From Gerris lacustris (Eukaryota > Arthropoda > Insecta > Hemiptera > Gerridae), in contig OX578276.1 of NCBI GenBank assembly GCA_951217055.1, positions 120,040,979 through 120,104,978 on the forward strand: 64,000 nt of DNA, read 5' to 3'. The stretch's first letter is position 1, and every line of letters begins with the position of its first letter. This document shows, one piece after another, positions 1 through 8,887 of the stretch. The notes beneath the pieces are model-generated. The model worked only from the letters and a program-made list of their open reading frames with translations, searched no databases and was not told the origin of the DNA. The position numbers and the translations under genes are program-made.

Positions 1-283
1 TTGTATTTTCTTGTTCTTGAAAAGTTTATTTCATGAATTAATAATATTCTTTAACACTAACACAAAGAACACATAAAGGTGGTCTTTGGGATGTAGGTCA
101 GTTTCTGATGTTTAATCGATTCCTATGAACTTAAAACTTTGTCAATATTTCAAGAAAGAAGTTCGCATGACTTTTTAGCCATGAATTAATAAGTTCTTCT
201 TCGACTTCATGCGTTTTAGAATGTTTTGAACGTTTAATCGATAACTAACAAATTTGCTTAAGTAATTTTTACAAGCTAGAAAG
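1..283. other. AT-rich flank, no gene seen
   Basis: Unstructured AT-rich DNA with scattered stop codons in all frames. It leads into the repeat that begins near 284. I see no coding or RNA signal. Confidence 0.5.
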
Positions 284-435
284 GGTTTATTGAACGAGCG
301 CAGTGAGTTCTTCATTACAGAGACTTGGGATTTGAAAAGTTTGTGTGTTTGTTTGTTTGTGTGTTTGTTTGTTTGTCTAACGATAACTGGAGTAAAAATT
401 GATAAATTTCAACGAAATTTGGCACATATATGCAT
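284..435 (+). repeat. Head of the satellite-bearing repeat, with a (GTTT)n-like microsatellite
   Basis: The word GAACGAGCGCAGTGAGTTC near 293 resembles the core word of the 65-bp array further on. A GTTT/GTGT microsatellite follows at about 341-380. Next comes a line of the kind found in dispersed insect repeats, aacgaaatttggcacatata, near 411. This stretch is continuous with the 133-bp tandem array and probably belongs to the same element. A short minus-strand ORF (315-518) is a by-product of the microsatellite. Confidence 0.5.
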
Positions 436-1130
436 CTCAGCATTTGTGAGAAGTGTATAGTTTTTGGAAATTCCTCACTCAATATTTTCAAGATGGCGCC
501 CAATATGGCGGACGACAAAAAAAGAAAGTTTTAGTCAGCATAATGTGTTATACATCGTTTTAAAGATCTTTAAGAGGAGGAAAAGAATATGTAACTAATA
601 AATTTTCACATTTAATATTATCAAGATGGCGGCCAATATGGCGGACGACTATAAAAAAAAGTTTTAGCCAGCATAATTTGTTATACATAGTTTTAAAGGT
701 CTTTCAGAGATGAAAAAGAATATGTAACTAATAAAATTTCTCAGTTCATATTTTCAAGATGGCGGCCAATATGGCGGACGACTAAAATAAAAAGTTATAT
801 CCAGCATAATGTGTTATACATCGTTTTAAAGGCCTTTAAGAGGAGGATAAGAATATGTAACTAATAAAATTTTACACTTAATATTTTCAAGATGGCGGTC
901 AATATGGCGGACGACTAAACAAACAGTTTTTAGTCAGTATGACATGTTATACATCAATTTAAAGCTCTTTAAGTCTAGAAAAGGAATATCCAACTATTCA
1001 AATTTCACACATAATATTTTTAAAATGGCGGCCAATATAAAGAAAACAAAAAAAAGTTTTACATATCTGCATAACATGTTATAATTCGTTTAAAGGAATT
1101 TTAAAGGCTACAGATTATGCACTAATACTG
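436..1130 (+). repeat. Tandem array, 133-bp unit, about 5 copies
   Basis: The word AAGATGGCGGCCAATATGG and its variants start at 490, 623, 756 and 889, with a degenerate copy at about 1021. The spacing is therefore 133, 133, 133 and about 132 bp. Each unit continues with GGCGGACGAC, an A-rich run, a TTTTAGTCAGCATAATGTG-like line and a GTAACTAATAAAATTT-like line. Units differ by scattered substitutions, so this is a moderately aged minisatellite. A second, shorter locus of the same family lies at about 20,590-20,930. Confidence 0.85.
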
Positions 1131-1136
1131 TATAAA

Positions 1137-2370
1137 AAGGCGAGCAAAGCGAGCTGGCATTCATTTTATTATATAATTATTATGTACAAATACTTTTACA
1201 ACAGGTGAGCGTAGTGAGCCTGCAATAATTTTATTAAATAAAGATTATGCAGAAATGCTTTTATAACAGGCGAGCGCAGCGAGCCTGCAATAATATTATT
1301 AAATAAAGATTATGCAGAATTGCTTTTATAACAGGCGAGCGTAGCGAGCCTGCATTAATATTATTAAATAAAGATTATGCAGAAATGCTTTTATAACAGG
1401 CGAGCGAAGCGAGCCTGCATTAATATTATTAAATAAAGATTTTGCAGAAATGCTTTTATAACAGGCGAGCGTAGCGAGCCTGCATTAATATTATTAAATA
1501 AAGATTATGCAGAAATGCTTTTAAAACAGGCGAGCGCAGCGAGCCTGCATTAATATTATTAAATAAAGATTATGCAGAAATGCTTTTATAACAGGCGAGC
1601 GTAGCGAGCCTGCATTAATATTATTAAATAAAGATTATGCAGAAATGCTTTTATAACAGGTGAGCGTAGCGAGCCTGCATTAATATTATTAAATAAAGAT
1701 TATGCAGAAATGCTTTTATAACAGGCGAGCGTAGTGAGCCTGCAATCATTTTATTAAATAAAATATTTACTACAAATGTATGCTGTATGAACAGGCGAGC
1801 ACAGCGAGCCTGCAATAATATTATTAAATAAAGATTATGTAGAAATACTGTATAAACAGGCGAGCGTAGCGAGCCTGCATTAATATTACATTTATAACAG
1901 GCGAGCGTAGTGAGCCTGTAATCATTTTATTAAATAAAATATTTACTACAAATGCATGCTATATAAGCAGGCGAGCGAAGCGAGCCTGCATTAACGTTAT
2001 TAAATTAAGATTATGTGAAATGTTGTATAAACCGGCGAGCGTAGCGAGCCTGCATTTATATTATTAAATAAATATTACGTACAAATGTTGTATAACCAGG
2101 CGAGCGCAGCGAGCCTGCAATAATTTTTATTAAATAAAGATAATGTAAAAATGCTATATAAACAGGCGAGCGCAGCGAACCCGCAATATTTTTATTAAAT
2201 AAATATTATATATAAATGCGGTATAAATTGGCGAGCGTAGCGAGCATGTATTACTATCATTAAATAAATATTAGTTACAAGCGCTATATAACCAGGCGAG
2301 CGTAGCGAGCCTGCATTAATATTATTAAATAAAGATTATATAGGTAAAAACTGGTGAGCGTGGTGAGCCT
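1137..2370 (+). repeat. Tandem array, 65-bp unit, about 20 copies
   Basis: GGCGAGCGNAGCGAGCCTGC recurs at 1204, 1269, 1334, 1399, 1464, 1529, 1594, 1659 and 1724, an exact 65-bp period. It then continues less regularly (about 1793, 1859, 1900, 1970, 2033, 2099, 2165, 2230, 2295, 2352). The rest of each unit is AT-rich, with ATTATTAAATAAAGATTATG. The interior copies between about 1269 and 1724 are the most uniform and the edge copies are degenerate. This is the usual pattern for arrays homogenised in the middle. One unit near 1859-1900 has lost about 25 bp. Confidence 0.9.
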
Positions 2371-3090
2371 GCAATGACTTTATTAAATATGGATTATGTA
2401 CGGATGAATGGAAAACATTTTAGCTCCTGAGAACTTGCGAATTTATACGAAATTTAATTCGGCTCACATTATCTCGGTCCTATAATATGACGATTAAAGA
2501 GGAAGATTGTAGTCAGAATGATATACCATACATTGTTTTAAAAGGCTTTATGAGTAGCAAAGTTATCAACAAATGTGACCGAGATGAGGGTGTTAAAAAG
2601 TAAGCTTATTCTTATTATATATATATATTGCTGTTTTTCGTAAAATGATTTTAAACCTGTTTTCAGGTTGAATAAGAATATGTTAGGTTTTCACCGAAAA
2701 ATTATCCTGGTAGCAATATTGAGAACATAGTATGGGTGATGTACTCATAAGACCTCAATCTATGCGAGTTCTTTATGCACCGCATCACTAGTTTAAAATA
2801 TCACTGAAACTAAAACTGCCGCCGATTTATCAACCCTTTGCATGTTAATCAGTAATTTTCTATAAGAAAATATTATTTTTAGAATTAGTTAGTATGCATG
2901 TTACAACAACTTATCTTTAAAATATAATAAAAGATGATACAAAGTAAATAATCGTTGAGTTCTAACTCATAGTAATGGTCGATCAATATTGACTTTTTTT
3001 TAATTATAATTCAATCCATCAAATGTTTGTTTTAATATCAGTATGGAAATAAAATAGCATATATAGTTAAAAGGATTTTCTGTAAAAATA
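2371..3090. other. AT-rich spacer with a decayed tail of the satellite repeat
   Basis: The words ccgagatgagggtgttaaaa at about 2578 match the end of the related locus near 20,900, so the satellite-bearing element appears to extend to about 2600. The rest is AT-rich DNA without a supportable gene. Confidence 0.5.
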
Positions 3091-3558
3091 GACTGCCAAT
3101 TGGTGTGGCACATAGCTTCCTCGCATCCTATTACGTACTTTATTGATTTTTTTCTTTTACAAGCCATTTTAATCTAATTTGTTTAATTGTTTCCCCCGTT
3201 TTCTTAATCTGTCAAAATTGTTTTGATTTTTTACATTAATTAAAGTATCAATTTAGCAAAATTTAAAGGGCGCAGACAGTTCAAATTACTTTGGAGCCAT
3301 CGGCGGGTTACTTTCAATAAACTATAAAAGTTTTATTCAAATCAGATAAGTACTTTTGAAGTTATAGGTGTAAATAAATGAATGTTTGTGCGCATGTGGA
3401 AGAAAAACAAATGAGCGCAGAAGGATGAAACTTATATGGGACCAACAATAAGCTAATTATGACTGCCCATACAAATTTCATTAAAATCGGACCAGTGGTT
3501 TTTAAGATATGTTGATTCGCAAAAATAGCTTCCGTTACCTTCGGTAAGCTCGGAAGCA
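3091..3558 (+). repeat. Dispersed repeat family A, copy 1
   Basis: Starts with GCCAATTGGTGTGGCACATA and TAGCTTCCTCGCATCC. It ends with the hairpin GCTTCCG...CGGAAGC followed by AAAA at 3528-3560. Compared with copies at 24,768 and 47,494 it lacks about 100 bp just before the terminal hairpin, where the line about 'ttccctgatgtctgaaacgg' should be. A short minus ORF over this copy is incidental. Confidence 0.75.
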
Positions 3559-3666
3559 AAAGTTTACAAGGTCTTTTTTAAAAGAGTTTGGATACCTAAA
3601 CTTTAAAATAAATACATAATAATAATTTTAGGTTTTTAAAATAAACATTCCTTTTTTCCCCTTTAT

Positions 3667-3671
3667 ATATT
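3667..3671. repeat. Target-site duplication of the BEL/Pao element (left)
   Basis: ATATT directly abuts the LTR edge and is repeated exactly at 8247-8251. Five base pairs is the usual length for BEL/Pao. Confidence 0.85.
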
Positions 3672-3792
3672 TGAGAAACTCGGAATTAGGTTTTTAATAC
3701 TTTTATTAATAGATGAACTATTTAACACAACTTTAATATTTTTTTAAACAATAAATACAAAATTAATTGAATGTTTTGACACATCTGTCACA
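3672..3792 (-). repeat. 3' LTR of the BEL/Pao element (121 bp)
   Basis: On the minus strand it begins TGTGACAGATG and ends GAGTTTCTCA, giving the canonical TG...CA ends. By eye it is identical over all 121 positions to 8126-8246. LTRs this short are unusual for BEL/Pao, whose LTRs are commonly several hundred base pairs. Confidence 0.93.
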
Positions 3793-3801
3793 CTCCCCGC
3801 C
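3793..3801 (-). promoter_or_regulatory. Polypurine tract of the BEL/Pao element
   Basis: On the minus strand, GGCGGGGAG lies immediately before the 3' LTR, in the place expected for the plus-strand priming site. One C interrupts the purine run. Confidence 0.6.
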
Positions 3802-3835
3802 GACACATGCTTGCGGTACCAGCAGCTTCATAGTT

Positions 3836-6370
3836 CTAGTTCCCTGTCACATGAAATGGTTTTTCTTGTTTGATGCGGTCTAAAGGAAGAGGAGCTTCAA
3901 TTTGTACTGCTCTTTTTTTGTTCAATTTTTGACAAACTGTACATTTTTTTATTTCTTGTTTGACTAATTTTCTTCCATGCTGGATCCAATATTTGCTTCG
4001 TAATTCTGTTAAAACATGTTTAGTTTTTAAGTGAAATAATTTGTAGTGGGTCCATCTTATGAGTTGTTTGACTAAAGGGTGTTTTCCTTCTAATATAATG
4101 GGATGTTTTTCCTCAATTGATATTTCTGCAAACTGTAATCTTCCTCCAACTCTTATTATTCCATCTTTGTCAATGTATGGATTGTATTTTTTTATTGGTG
4201 ATTTCTTTATTTCGTTATTCAATTTTAATTCTTCTACTTCTTTTCTAAAGTACTCTTTCTGAATTAATTTAATACAACAAATTTTTGATATTTCTAACTC
4301 TTCTGCAGAAAGTTCTCCTTTAATTTTAAACTTTTTGCAATTATTTTTGAATCTAATTATCCACGCTATTACTCTTAACGATTTGTTGTAATTGTTTATG
4401 TTTTCGAATCTAAATACTTGAGAAAGATTTTCTTCCTCTGCCACATTTAAAACTTCTTTAATCTTTTTTTCTTCATATTTTGCTTCTTCCACATTCAAAA
4501 ACTCGTTTTCTTCTGGCCATTCATCCTTATCAAATTTTAGCCACGGTGGGCCTTTCCACCAAATTTCTTTATCTTTTAATTTTGTTGCTGATATTCCTCT
4601 TGTTAAGAGGTCTGCAGGGTTTTCTTTACTTCTGCAGTATCCCCAGACGGATGATCTAACGCTATTTTGGATTTCGGATACTCTGTTGCAAACAAATGTC
4701 TTCCATTTTCTAGAGTCATTTTTTATCCATGTCAGCACGACTTTTGAGTCTGACCACAGTCTCACTATACTAGGATTTAATTCAGTTTCCTTTAGCACAT
4801 AATTTAATAATCGAGTACCAATTAATGCAGCAAGCAGTTCAAGTCTGGGTAAAGTAATTTTCTTTACTGGAGCTAATCTGCATTTACTCATCATCAGGTG
4901 AGTTTCTACCAATCCACTGTCTTCTTTGATTTTAATATACAATGTGGCTCCATATGCTTTTTCACTTGCGTCACAAAACACATGTATTTCGAGAATTTGA
5001 TTTAAATTTGATTTGAAATTTATCCACCTTTTAACTTCTATTTTATTTGCGGTCTCGATGTCTTTTTTCCAAGCATACCATCTTTTTGCAAAATCTGGAG
5101 GTAATATGTCGTCCCAATCAAATCCTTTAATCCAAGTTTCTTGAAATAATATTTTTCCTGTTACTGTTATCGGGGTTATGAGGCCTAAAGGGTCATATAA
5201 TTTTGCAACTTGTGTTAGAATCTGTTTTTTTGTGGTAACTGTTGTAAGATCTCTTGATTTTTCGGATAACAAAATGAAGCAATCACTACTGACATTCCAT
5301 TTTAGCCCTAACAATTTTAATTCTTCTTTTTCCGGACAGTCTTTCAACAGTAATTTTAATTTTTCGCTGTTTGTGTTCCATTTTTGCATTTTAATTTTAA
5401 TTTCATCCGTAACTGACGTTATTTCCTTGTAAATTTGAACAACTCCCTCTTCTGTATCATCTCCACTTGCAAAATCGTCTACGTAAGTGTTTTTGTCAAT
5501 GATTTTTGATATATTGGGATAAATGCTTTCATATCTTCTTGCAGTTTCCCTTAAGGCTGCTGCTAGTAGATACGGAGAACAGGTTAAACCAAAGGGAAGT
5601 CTTTTGAACCTGTAAATTACTTTATTGCTTCCTGTTATAAATCCAGAGTCTGTATTTTCAATGTTATACCAAATAAATCTTGTTGCATCTCTGTCATCTT
5701 CATTTAAAATAAGTTGCAAAAATGCTTGTTTTCCGTCTCCACACAACACGTATTTGTTTAGTCTGTACCGTAGTAAGACGCCTGTAGTTTCTGGGTTTAA
5801 ATTTGGTCCAGGTTCAATAGCTTCATTAACCGATATGAAACCTTTTTCGTGTGATGACCCATCAAAGACAATTCTCACTTTTGTCGTCTCTCTGTCATCC
5901 TTTAAAATTGCTTGATGAGGTAGGTAGAATACTTTTTCTGATGTACTTGCTATATTCTTTACTTCTTCTATGTGATCCTCTTCTAAATATTGTTGCATAG
6001 CTGTTATATATTTTCTTTTGTATTCCTCGTCTTTTTGAAACCTTTTTTCTAAGGAATTGAATCTCTTCTCTGCTACTACATAATTATCGTTTAACAGCTT
6101 GTGTTTTTCTTTCCAAGGAATACTTACAACCCCTCTCCCATCCTTTATCACGAATGTCTTTTCAAAGTTTTTATTTATTTCTTTGTTAATTTGATTTTCA
6201 TTTTCTTGATTTTCTGTAATTCCTATTTTTTCCAAATCCCAAAAATTTTTTATTTCTTTTTCTGTCTCAGTAGCTTTAAAATCAATGTGGTTGTTACTGC
6301 AATTTTTTATTTTAGCGACACTTTTTTCTCCACTTAAGACCCATCCGAAAATAGATTTTGATAAAACCAA
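3836..6370 (-). CDS. pol: BEL/Pao pol: reverse transcriptase, RNase H, integrase zinc-binding region (truncated)
   Basis: This 844-residue open stretch copies RNA into DNA and degrades the RNA strand inside the retrotransposon particle. The first 15 residues (FGWVLSG) finish the protease-RT linker. RT spans about residues 140-310, with RIVFDGSS at 166-173, LPFGL at 258-262 and the catalytic YVDD at 296-299. RNase H spans about 460-595, with FCDAS at 465-469, LPRLEL at 507-512, WSDSKVV at 539-545 and ENPADLLTRG at 583-592. An HHCC-type integrase zinc region follows, with H775, H780, C810 and C813. The protein then ends at PFHVTGN, exactly where the DDE core normally starts, and only 43 bp remain before the 3' LTR. 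The reading frame is the same as gag, separated by one TAA. The listed start is a TTG after that stop and is not a genuine initiation site; the region would be expressed as gag-pol. Confidence 0.9.
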   Translation of the reverse strand: MVLSKSIFGWVLSGEKSVAKIKNCSNNHIDFKATETEKEIKNFWDLEKIGITENQENENQINKEINKNFEKTFVIKDGRGVVSIPWKEKHKLLNDNYVVAEKRFNSLEKRFQKDEEYKRKYITAMQQYLEEDHIEEVKNIASTSEKVFYLPHQAILKDDRETTKVRIVFDGSSHEKGFISVNEAIEPGPNLNPETTGVLLRYRLNKYVLCGDGKQAFLQLILNEDDRDATRFIWYNIENTDSGFITGSNKVIYRFKRLPFGLTCSPYLLAAALRETARRYESIYPNISKIIDKNTYVDDFASGDDTEEGVVQIYKEITSVTDEIKIKMQKWNTNSEKLKLLLKDCPEKEELKLLGLKWNVSSDCFILLSEKSRDLTTVTTKKQILTQVAKLYDPLGLITPITVTGKILFQETWIKGFDWDDILPPDFAKRWYAWKKDIETANKIEVKRWINFKSNLNQILEIHVFCDASEKAYGATLYIKIKEDSGLVETHLMMSKCRLAPVKKITLPRLELLAALIGTRLLNYVLKETELNPSIVRLWSDSKVVLTWIKNDSRKWKTFVCNRVSEIQNSVRSSVWGYCRSKENPADLLTRGISATKLKDKEIWWKGPPWLKFDKDEWPEENEFLNVEEAKYEEKKIKEVLNVAEEENLSQVFRFENINNYNKSLRVIAWIIRFKNNCKKFKIKGELSAEELEISKICCIKLIQKEYFRKEVEELKLNNEIKKSPIKKYNPYIDKDGIIRVGGRLQFAEISIEEKHPIILEGKHPLVKQLIRWTHYKLFHLKTKHVLTELRSKYWIQHGRKLVKQEIKKCTVCQKLNKKRAVQIEAPLPLDRIKQEKPFHVTGN

Positions 6371-6397
6371 TCCCTCATTTAATCTTAATGTTTTGTC

Positions 6398-6400
6398 TTA
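6398..6400 (-). other. In-frame TAA between protease and reverse transcriptase
   Basis: The gag-protease and RT open frames are in the same phase (8068 to 6370 is an exact multiple of three). They are split only by this ochre codon, in the context ATT ATT TAA GAC AAA. Most BEL/Pao elements have one uninterrupted gag-pol frame. This may be an inactivating mutation or a readthrough stop; one copy cannot decide. Confidence 0.85.
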
Positions 6401-8068
6401 AATAATTTGCCAGTAATAGTTCATACCAATCAAAATTTCTATTTTTGTATCACAATTTTCGGTTTGTTCATCAGCAAATTTGATTTTTGGAAACAATTTC
6501 TTTATTTCATAAGGAACAGATTCATATTCTTTGTATTCATTATTTGACTCTAGAGCTTGGATGTTAATAGACATATTGTTAAACATACTTACTAGTTTGA
6601 ATTCTCTGGTATTTCTTTTCTTTCTGCTACTTTTGTTTTCAAATGATTTTACGTTACATATTTCTTCTTCTGTTATTTTCATGTCCAACTCTGTAGCCAT
6701 AATTTCGCTTACGAAGCTTACTTCACTTCCTGTATCTAGTAAGCATCTTGTTAAACGTTTTTTCCCATTTTGCCCGACAACCCACACTTTAATTGTCTGC
6801 AATCTTGATCCCTTCCACTTCAGTCCTACGTGGTTATTGGTCACGTCCTTAGGTTTTCTTTCATATTTTTCGCAAAGTGCTGTGTTGTGTTTTTGGTTTT
6901 CCTTACATTGGAAACAATGTAAATTCTTCAATTTAGGGCAGTTTCTTGCTATGTGATCACTACTAAATAAGCATATAAAACATTTGCGTTTGTTTAAAAG
7001 ACATTGTTTTCTTTTTTCAACAGAGGTGTAAGTTTTACAGTCTTGAGCCCAATGTGAGTCTCTCTCCTCACAAAACGCACATATTTTTCTGATTTTGTCA
7101 TTTTTTCTCAAGTTTACAAAGATTGGTGATTTATTTTCTTTTGTTCTTATATTTAATGCTTCAATAGTAGATCTTACCTGATTTTCTGGTTCGACCGTTT
7201 TTTCAATTTTTAGTTCATCTATTTTCAATCTTTTTTCAAAATATTTTTCCATGAATGTCATTAGTTCTATGAGATTACTCTCATCAACTTGTTTATCTTC
7301 CACAAACTCTAACCATTTAATACCTAGTTCCTCAGGAAAAAGTCTTAAAATTTTCTTGTTAAGTATATGTCCGTATGCGTCTAATTGTCCTCCTAAAGAT
7401 TTTAAACTGTCTACTCGCGATTGAATTTTTATATAAAGTTTATTTTGTTCAACAACGCTAGATCCTGTTATAGTTGTCAATCCCTCAATAAAGTCGATGT
7501 GATTGTTTATAATTTTCCTTTTGTCTCCGTATTTTCTTTTTAATTTTTCTTTTATGAATTCATAATTTTCTTTTGACAGTTCTAAACCTTCTATTATATC
7601 AAATGCTTCTCCTTTCAACAAATTTCGGAGGTAAACTTGTTTATTTATTGGGTCAATTCTAGGGTTGCTGTCCACTGACGACTCAAACTGCTCCCAAAAC
7701 AATGACCATTTTTCAATTTTACCTTCAAATGGCTCCAGCTGGAGTCTTGGGAGTTTTGGTCTAACAGTATCTTCTCTATTCTGATATCCTTCTTGTATAC
7801 ATGATTGATTTGGTTGTAATTTTGAATTTATTAGCTCTAAAACGTTATTCAAAAATTGTACTTGCCTTTGATCTTCTTTAATTTCCCGGGTTTTCTGTGT
7901 CAACTCTTGGATGTTAAGTTGTTGTAGTTGCACCAATACCTCTTTTTTGTTAGTCGAGTCCTTTACATCTAATCCTCTTTTCTTTAGTTCCGTGACTATC
8001 TCTTCTTTAGTTAAGCGATTTAACACATCTTCTTCTGTAGATAAAAATAAATCTTTCATGTTTGCCAT
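6398..8068 (-). CDS. gag: BEL/Pao gag and aspartic protease
   Basis: A 556-residue product starting at ATG, 57 bp inside the 5' LTR, leaving a very short leader. Residues 10-75 form a charged, helix-prone N-terminus. Residues 106-300 match the Pao gag core, with the hallmark LPRLQLEPFEG and FWEQFESSV. Three CCHC-like knuckles follow at C330-C344, C363-C377 and C385-C399, as expected for nucleic-acid binding by the particle protein. The retropepsin-like protease follows, with the catalytic LLDTGS at 443-448 and the closing ILIGMNYYW at 545-553. The frame stops at TAA (6398-6400), three codons after that closing motif, and continues open in the same frame into RT. No frameshift or internal stop is seen upstream. 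Confidence 0.92.
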   Translation of the reverse strand: MANMKDLFLSTEEDVLNRLTKEEIVTELKKRGLDVKDSTNKKEVLVQLQQLNIQELTQKTREIKEDQRQVQFLNNVLELINSKLQPNQSCIQEGYQNREDTVRPKLPRLQLEPFEGKIEKWSLFWEQFESSVDSNPRIDPINKQVYLRNLLKGEAFDIIEGLELSKENYEFIKEKLKRKYGDKRKIINNHIDFIEGLTTITGSSVVEQNKLYIKIQSRVDSLKSLGGQLDAYGHILNKKILRLFPEELGIKWLEFVEDKQVDESNLIELMTFMEKYFEKRLKIDELKIEKTVEPENQVRSTIEALNIRTKENKSPIFVNLRKNDKIRKICAFCEERDSHWAQDCKTYTSVEKRKQCLLNKRKCFICLFSSDHIARNCPKLKNLHCFQCKENQKHNTALCEKYERKPKDVTNNHVGLKWKGSRLQTIKVWVVGQNGKKRLTRCLLDTGSEVSFVSEIMATELDMKITEEEICNVKSFENKSSRKKRNTREFKLVSMFNNMSINIQALESNNEYKEYESVPYEIKKLFPKIKFADEQTENCDTKIEILIGMNYYWQII

Positions 8069-8108
8069 CTTAAATTTCTTCTTTCAGGTTTCTTTTATTT
8101 CTATTATT

Positions 8109-8123
8109 CGGGTTTCGGCACCA
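8109..8123 (-). promoter_or_regulatory. Primer binding site of the BEL/Pao element
   Basis: On the minus strand TGGTGCCGAAACCCG lies 2 nt inside the 5' LTR. TGG pairs with the universal CCA tail of a tRNA, and the rest would match the 3' end of a specific tRNA. I do not assign the tRNA. Confidence 0.85.
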
Positions 8124-8125
8124 CT

Positions 8126-8246
8126 TGAGAAACTCGGAATTAGGTTTTTAATACTTTTATTAATAGATGAACTATTTAACACAACTTTAATATTTTTTTA
8201 AACAATAAATACAAAATTAATTGAATGTTTTGACACATCTGTCACA
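8126..8246 (-). repeat. 5' LTR of the BEL/Pao element (121 bp)
   Basis: Identical to the 3' LTR at 3672-3792, with TG...CA ends on the minus strand. The AT-rich middle includes TTTATTGTTT. It is expected to hold the promoter and the poly(A) signal, although at 121 bp there is little room for the usual U3-R-U5 layout. Confidence 0.93.
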
Positions 8247-8251
8247 ATATT
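8247..8251. repeat. Target-site duplication of the BEL/Pao element (right)
   Basis: ATATT, identical to 3667-3671. Confidence 0.85.
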
Positions 8252-8332
8252 CTCTTATGTTATGGTATCGGGAATGTCAAAAACTAGAATTTCCTATTCA
8301 GGTTGTCTCTATATACATGCGTATAATTTTTA

Positions 8333-8887
8333 GGTCTCCGATTTCCAAAATTCTAAGACATAAGTCCGTTTCAGACATCTGAGCCTGAGAGCATTTTTGG
8401 TTCCGTGTCTGTCTGTCGGTCTGTCACTCAATTTTGCGAACCAACATAATATCTTAATCTTAATAACTACTCGCCTGATTTTAATTAAATTTTGATCGTA
8501 GGTCATAATTAACCCATTGTTAGTCCCATTATAAGTTTCAACCTTCTGCACCTATTTATTTTTCTTCTAAACGCGCACAAACATAGATTTATTTACACCT
8601 AGACATATATATCTTCAAAAGTTCTCATCTAATTCTTATGAAATTTTGATGGTTTGTCGAAAGTACCCGGCAGATTGCCCAAAAATAAATAAAACCGTCT
8701 GCGTTCTGTAAATTTGGCTAAATTGATACTTTAATTCATCTAAAAAGTCAAAACAATTATGAGAGATTTAAAAAAAGGGGGGGGGGAATTAAATGGGTTG
8801 TAAAAGCATAAAATCATTAAAGTATACGAAATAGGATGCGAGGAAGCTAATGGTGTAAGCTATGCGCCACACTAATTGGCAGACTAT
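8333..8887 (-). repeat. Dispersed repeat family A, copy 2
   Basis: A near full-length minus-strand copy. It carries the reverse complements of the 'ccctgatgtctgaaacgg'-type line (8360-8400), a short GTCT run, the TTTGCGAACCAACATA line and the end block GCCACACTAATTGGCAGAC at 8866-8884. The terminal hairpin end is missing, so the copy is truncated near 8333. A G-run at about 8777-8786 looks like a secondary insertion or expansion. Confidence 0.7.

Larger units (their letters stand above)
3672..8246 (-). mobile_element. BEL/Pao LTR retrotransposon, recent, lacking the integrase core
   Basis: A complete insertion of 4,575 bp on the minus strand. It is bounded by identical 121-bp LTRs and flanked by a perfect 5-bp target duplication ATATT (3667-3671 and 8247-8251). 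The order on the minus strand is 5' LTR, primer binding site, gag-protease, one in-frame stop, RT-RNase H-integrase zinc region, polypurine tract, 3' LTR. The family assignment rests on the Pao-type gag line LPRLQLEPFEG, the DTGSEVSFVS protease motif, the YVDD reverse transcriptase box and the ENPADLLTRG line at the end of RNase H. The integrase catalytic core and most of the usual C-terminal region are absent, so this copy cannot integrate on its own. Identical LTRs point to a recent insertion. Confidence 0.95.

Noticed and set aside
1204..2370. CRISPR-like array
   Set aside because: The whole 65-bp unit is repeated, including the would-be spacers, and the context is eukaryotic. It is an ordinary minisatellite.
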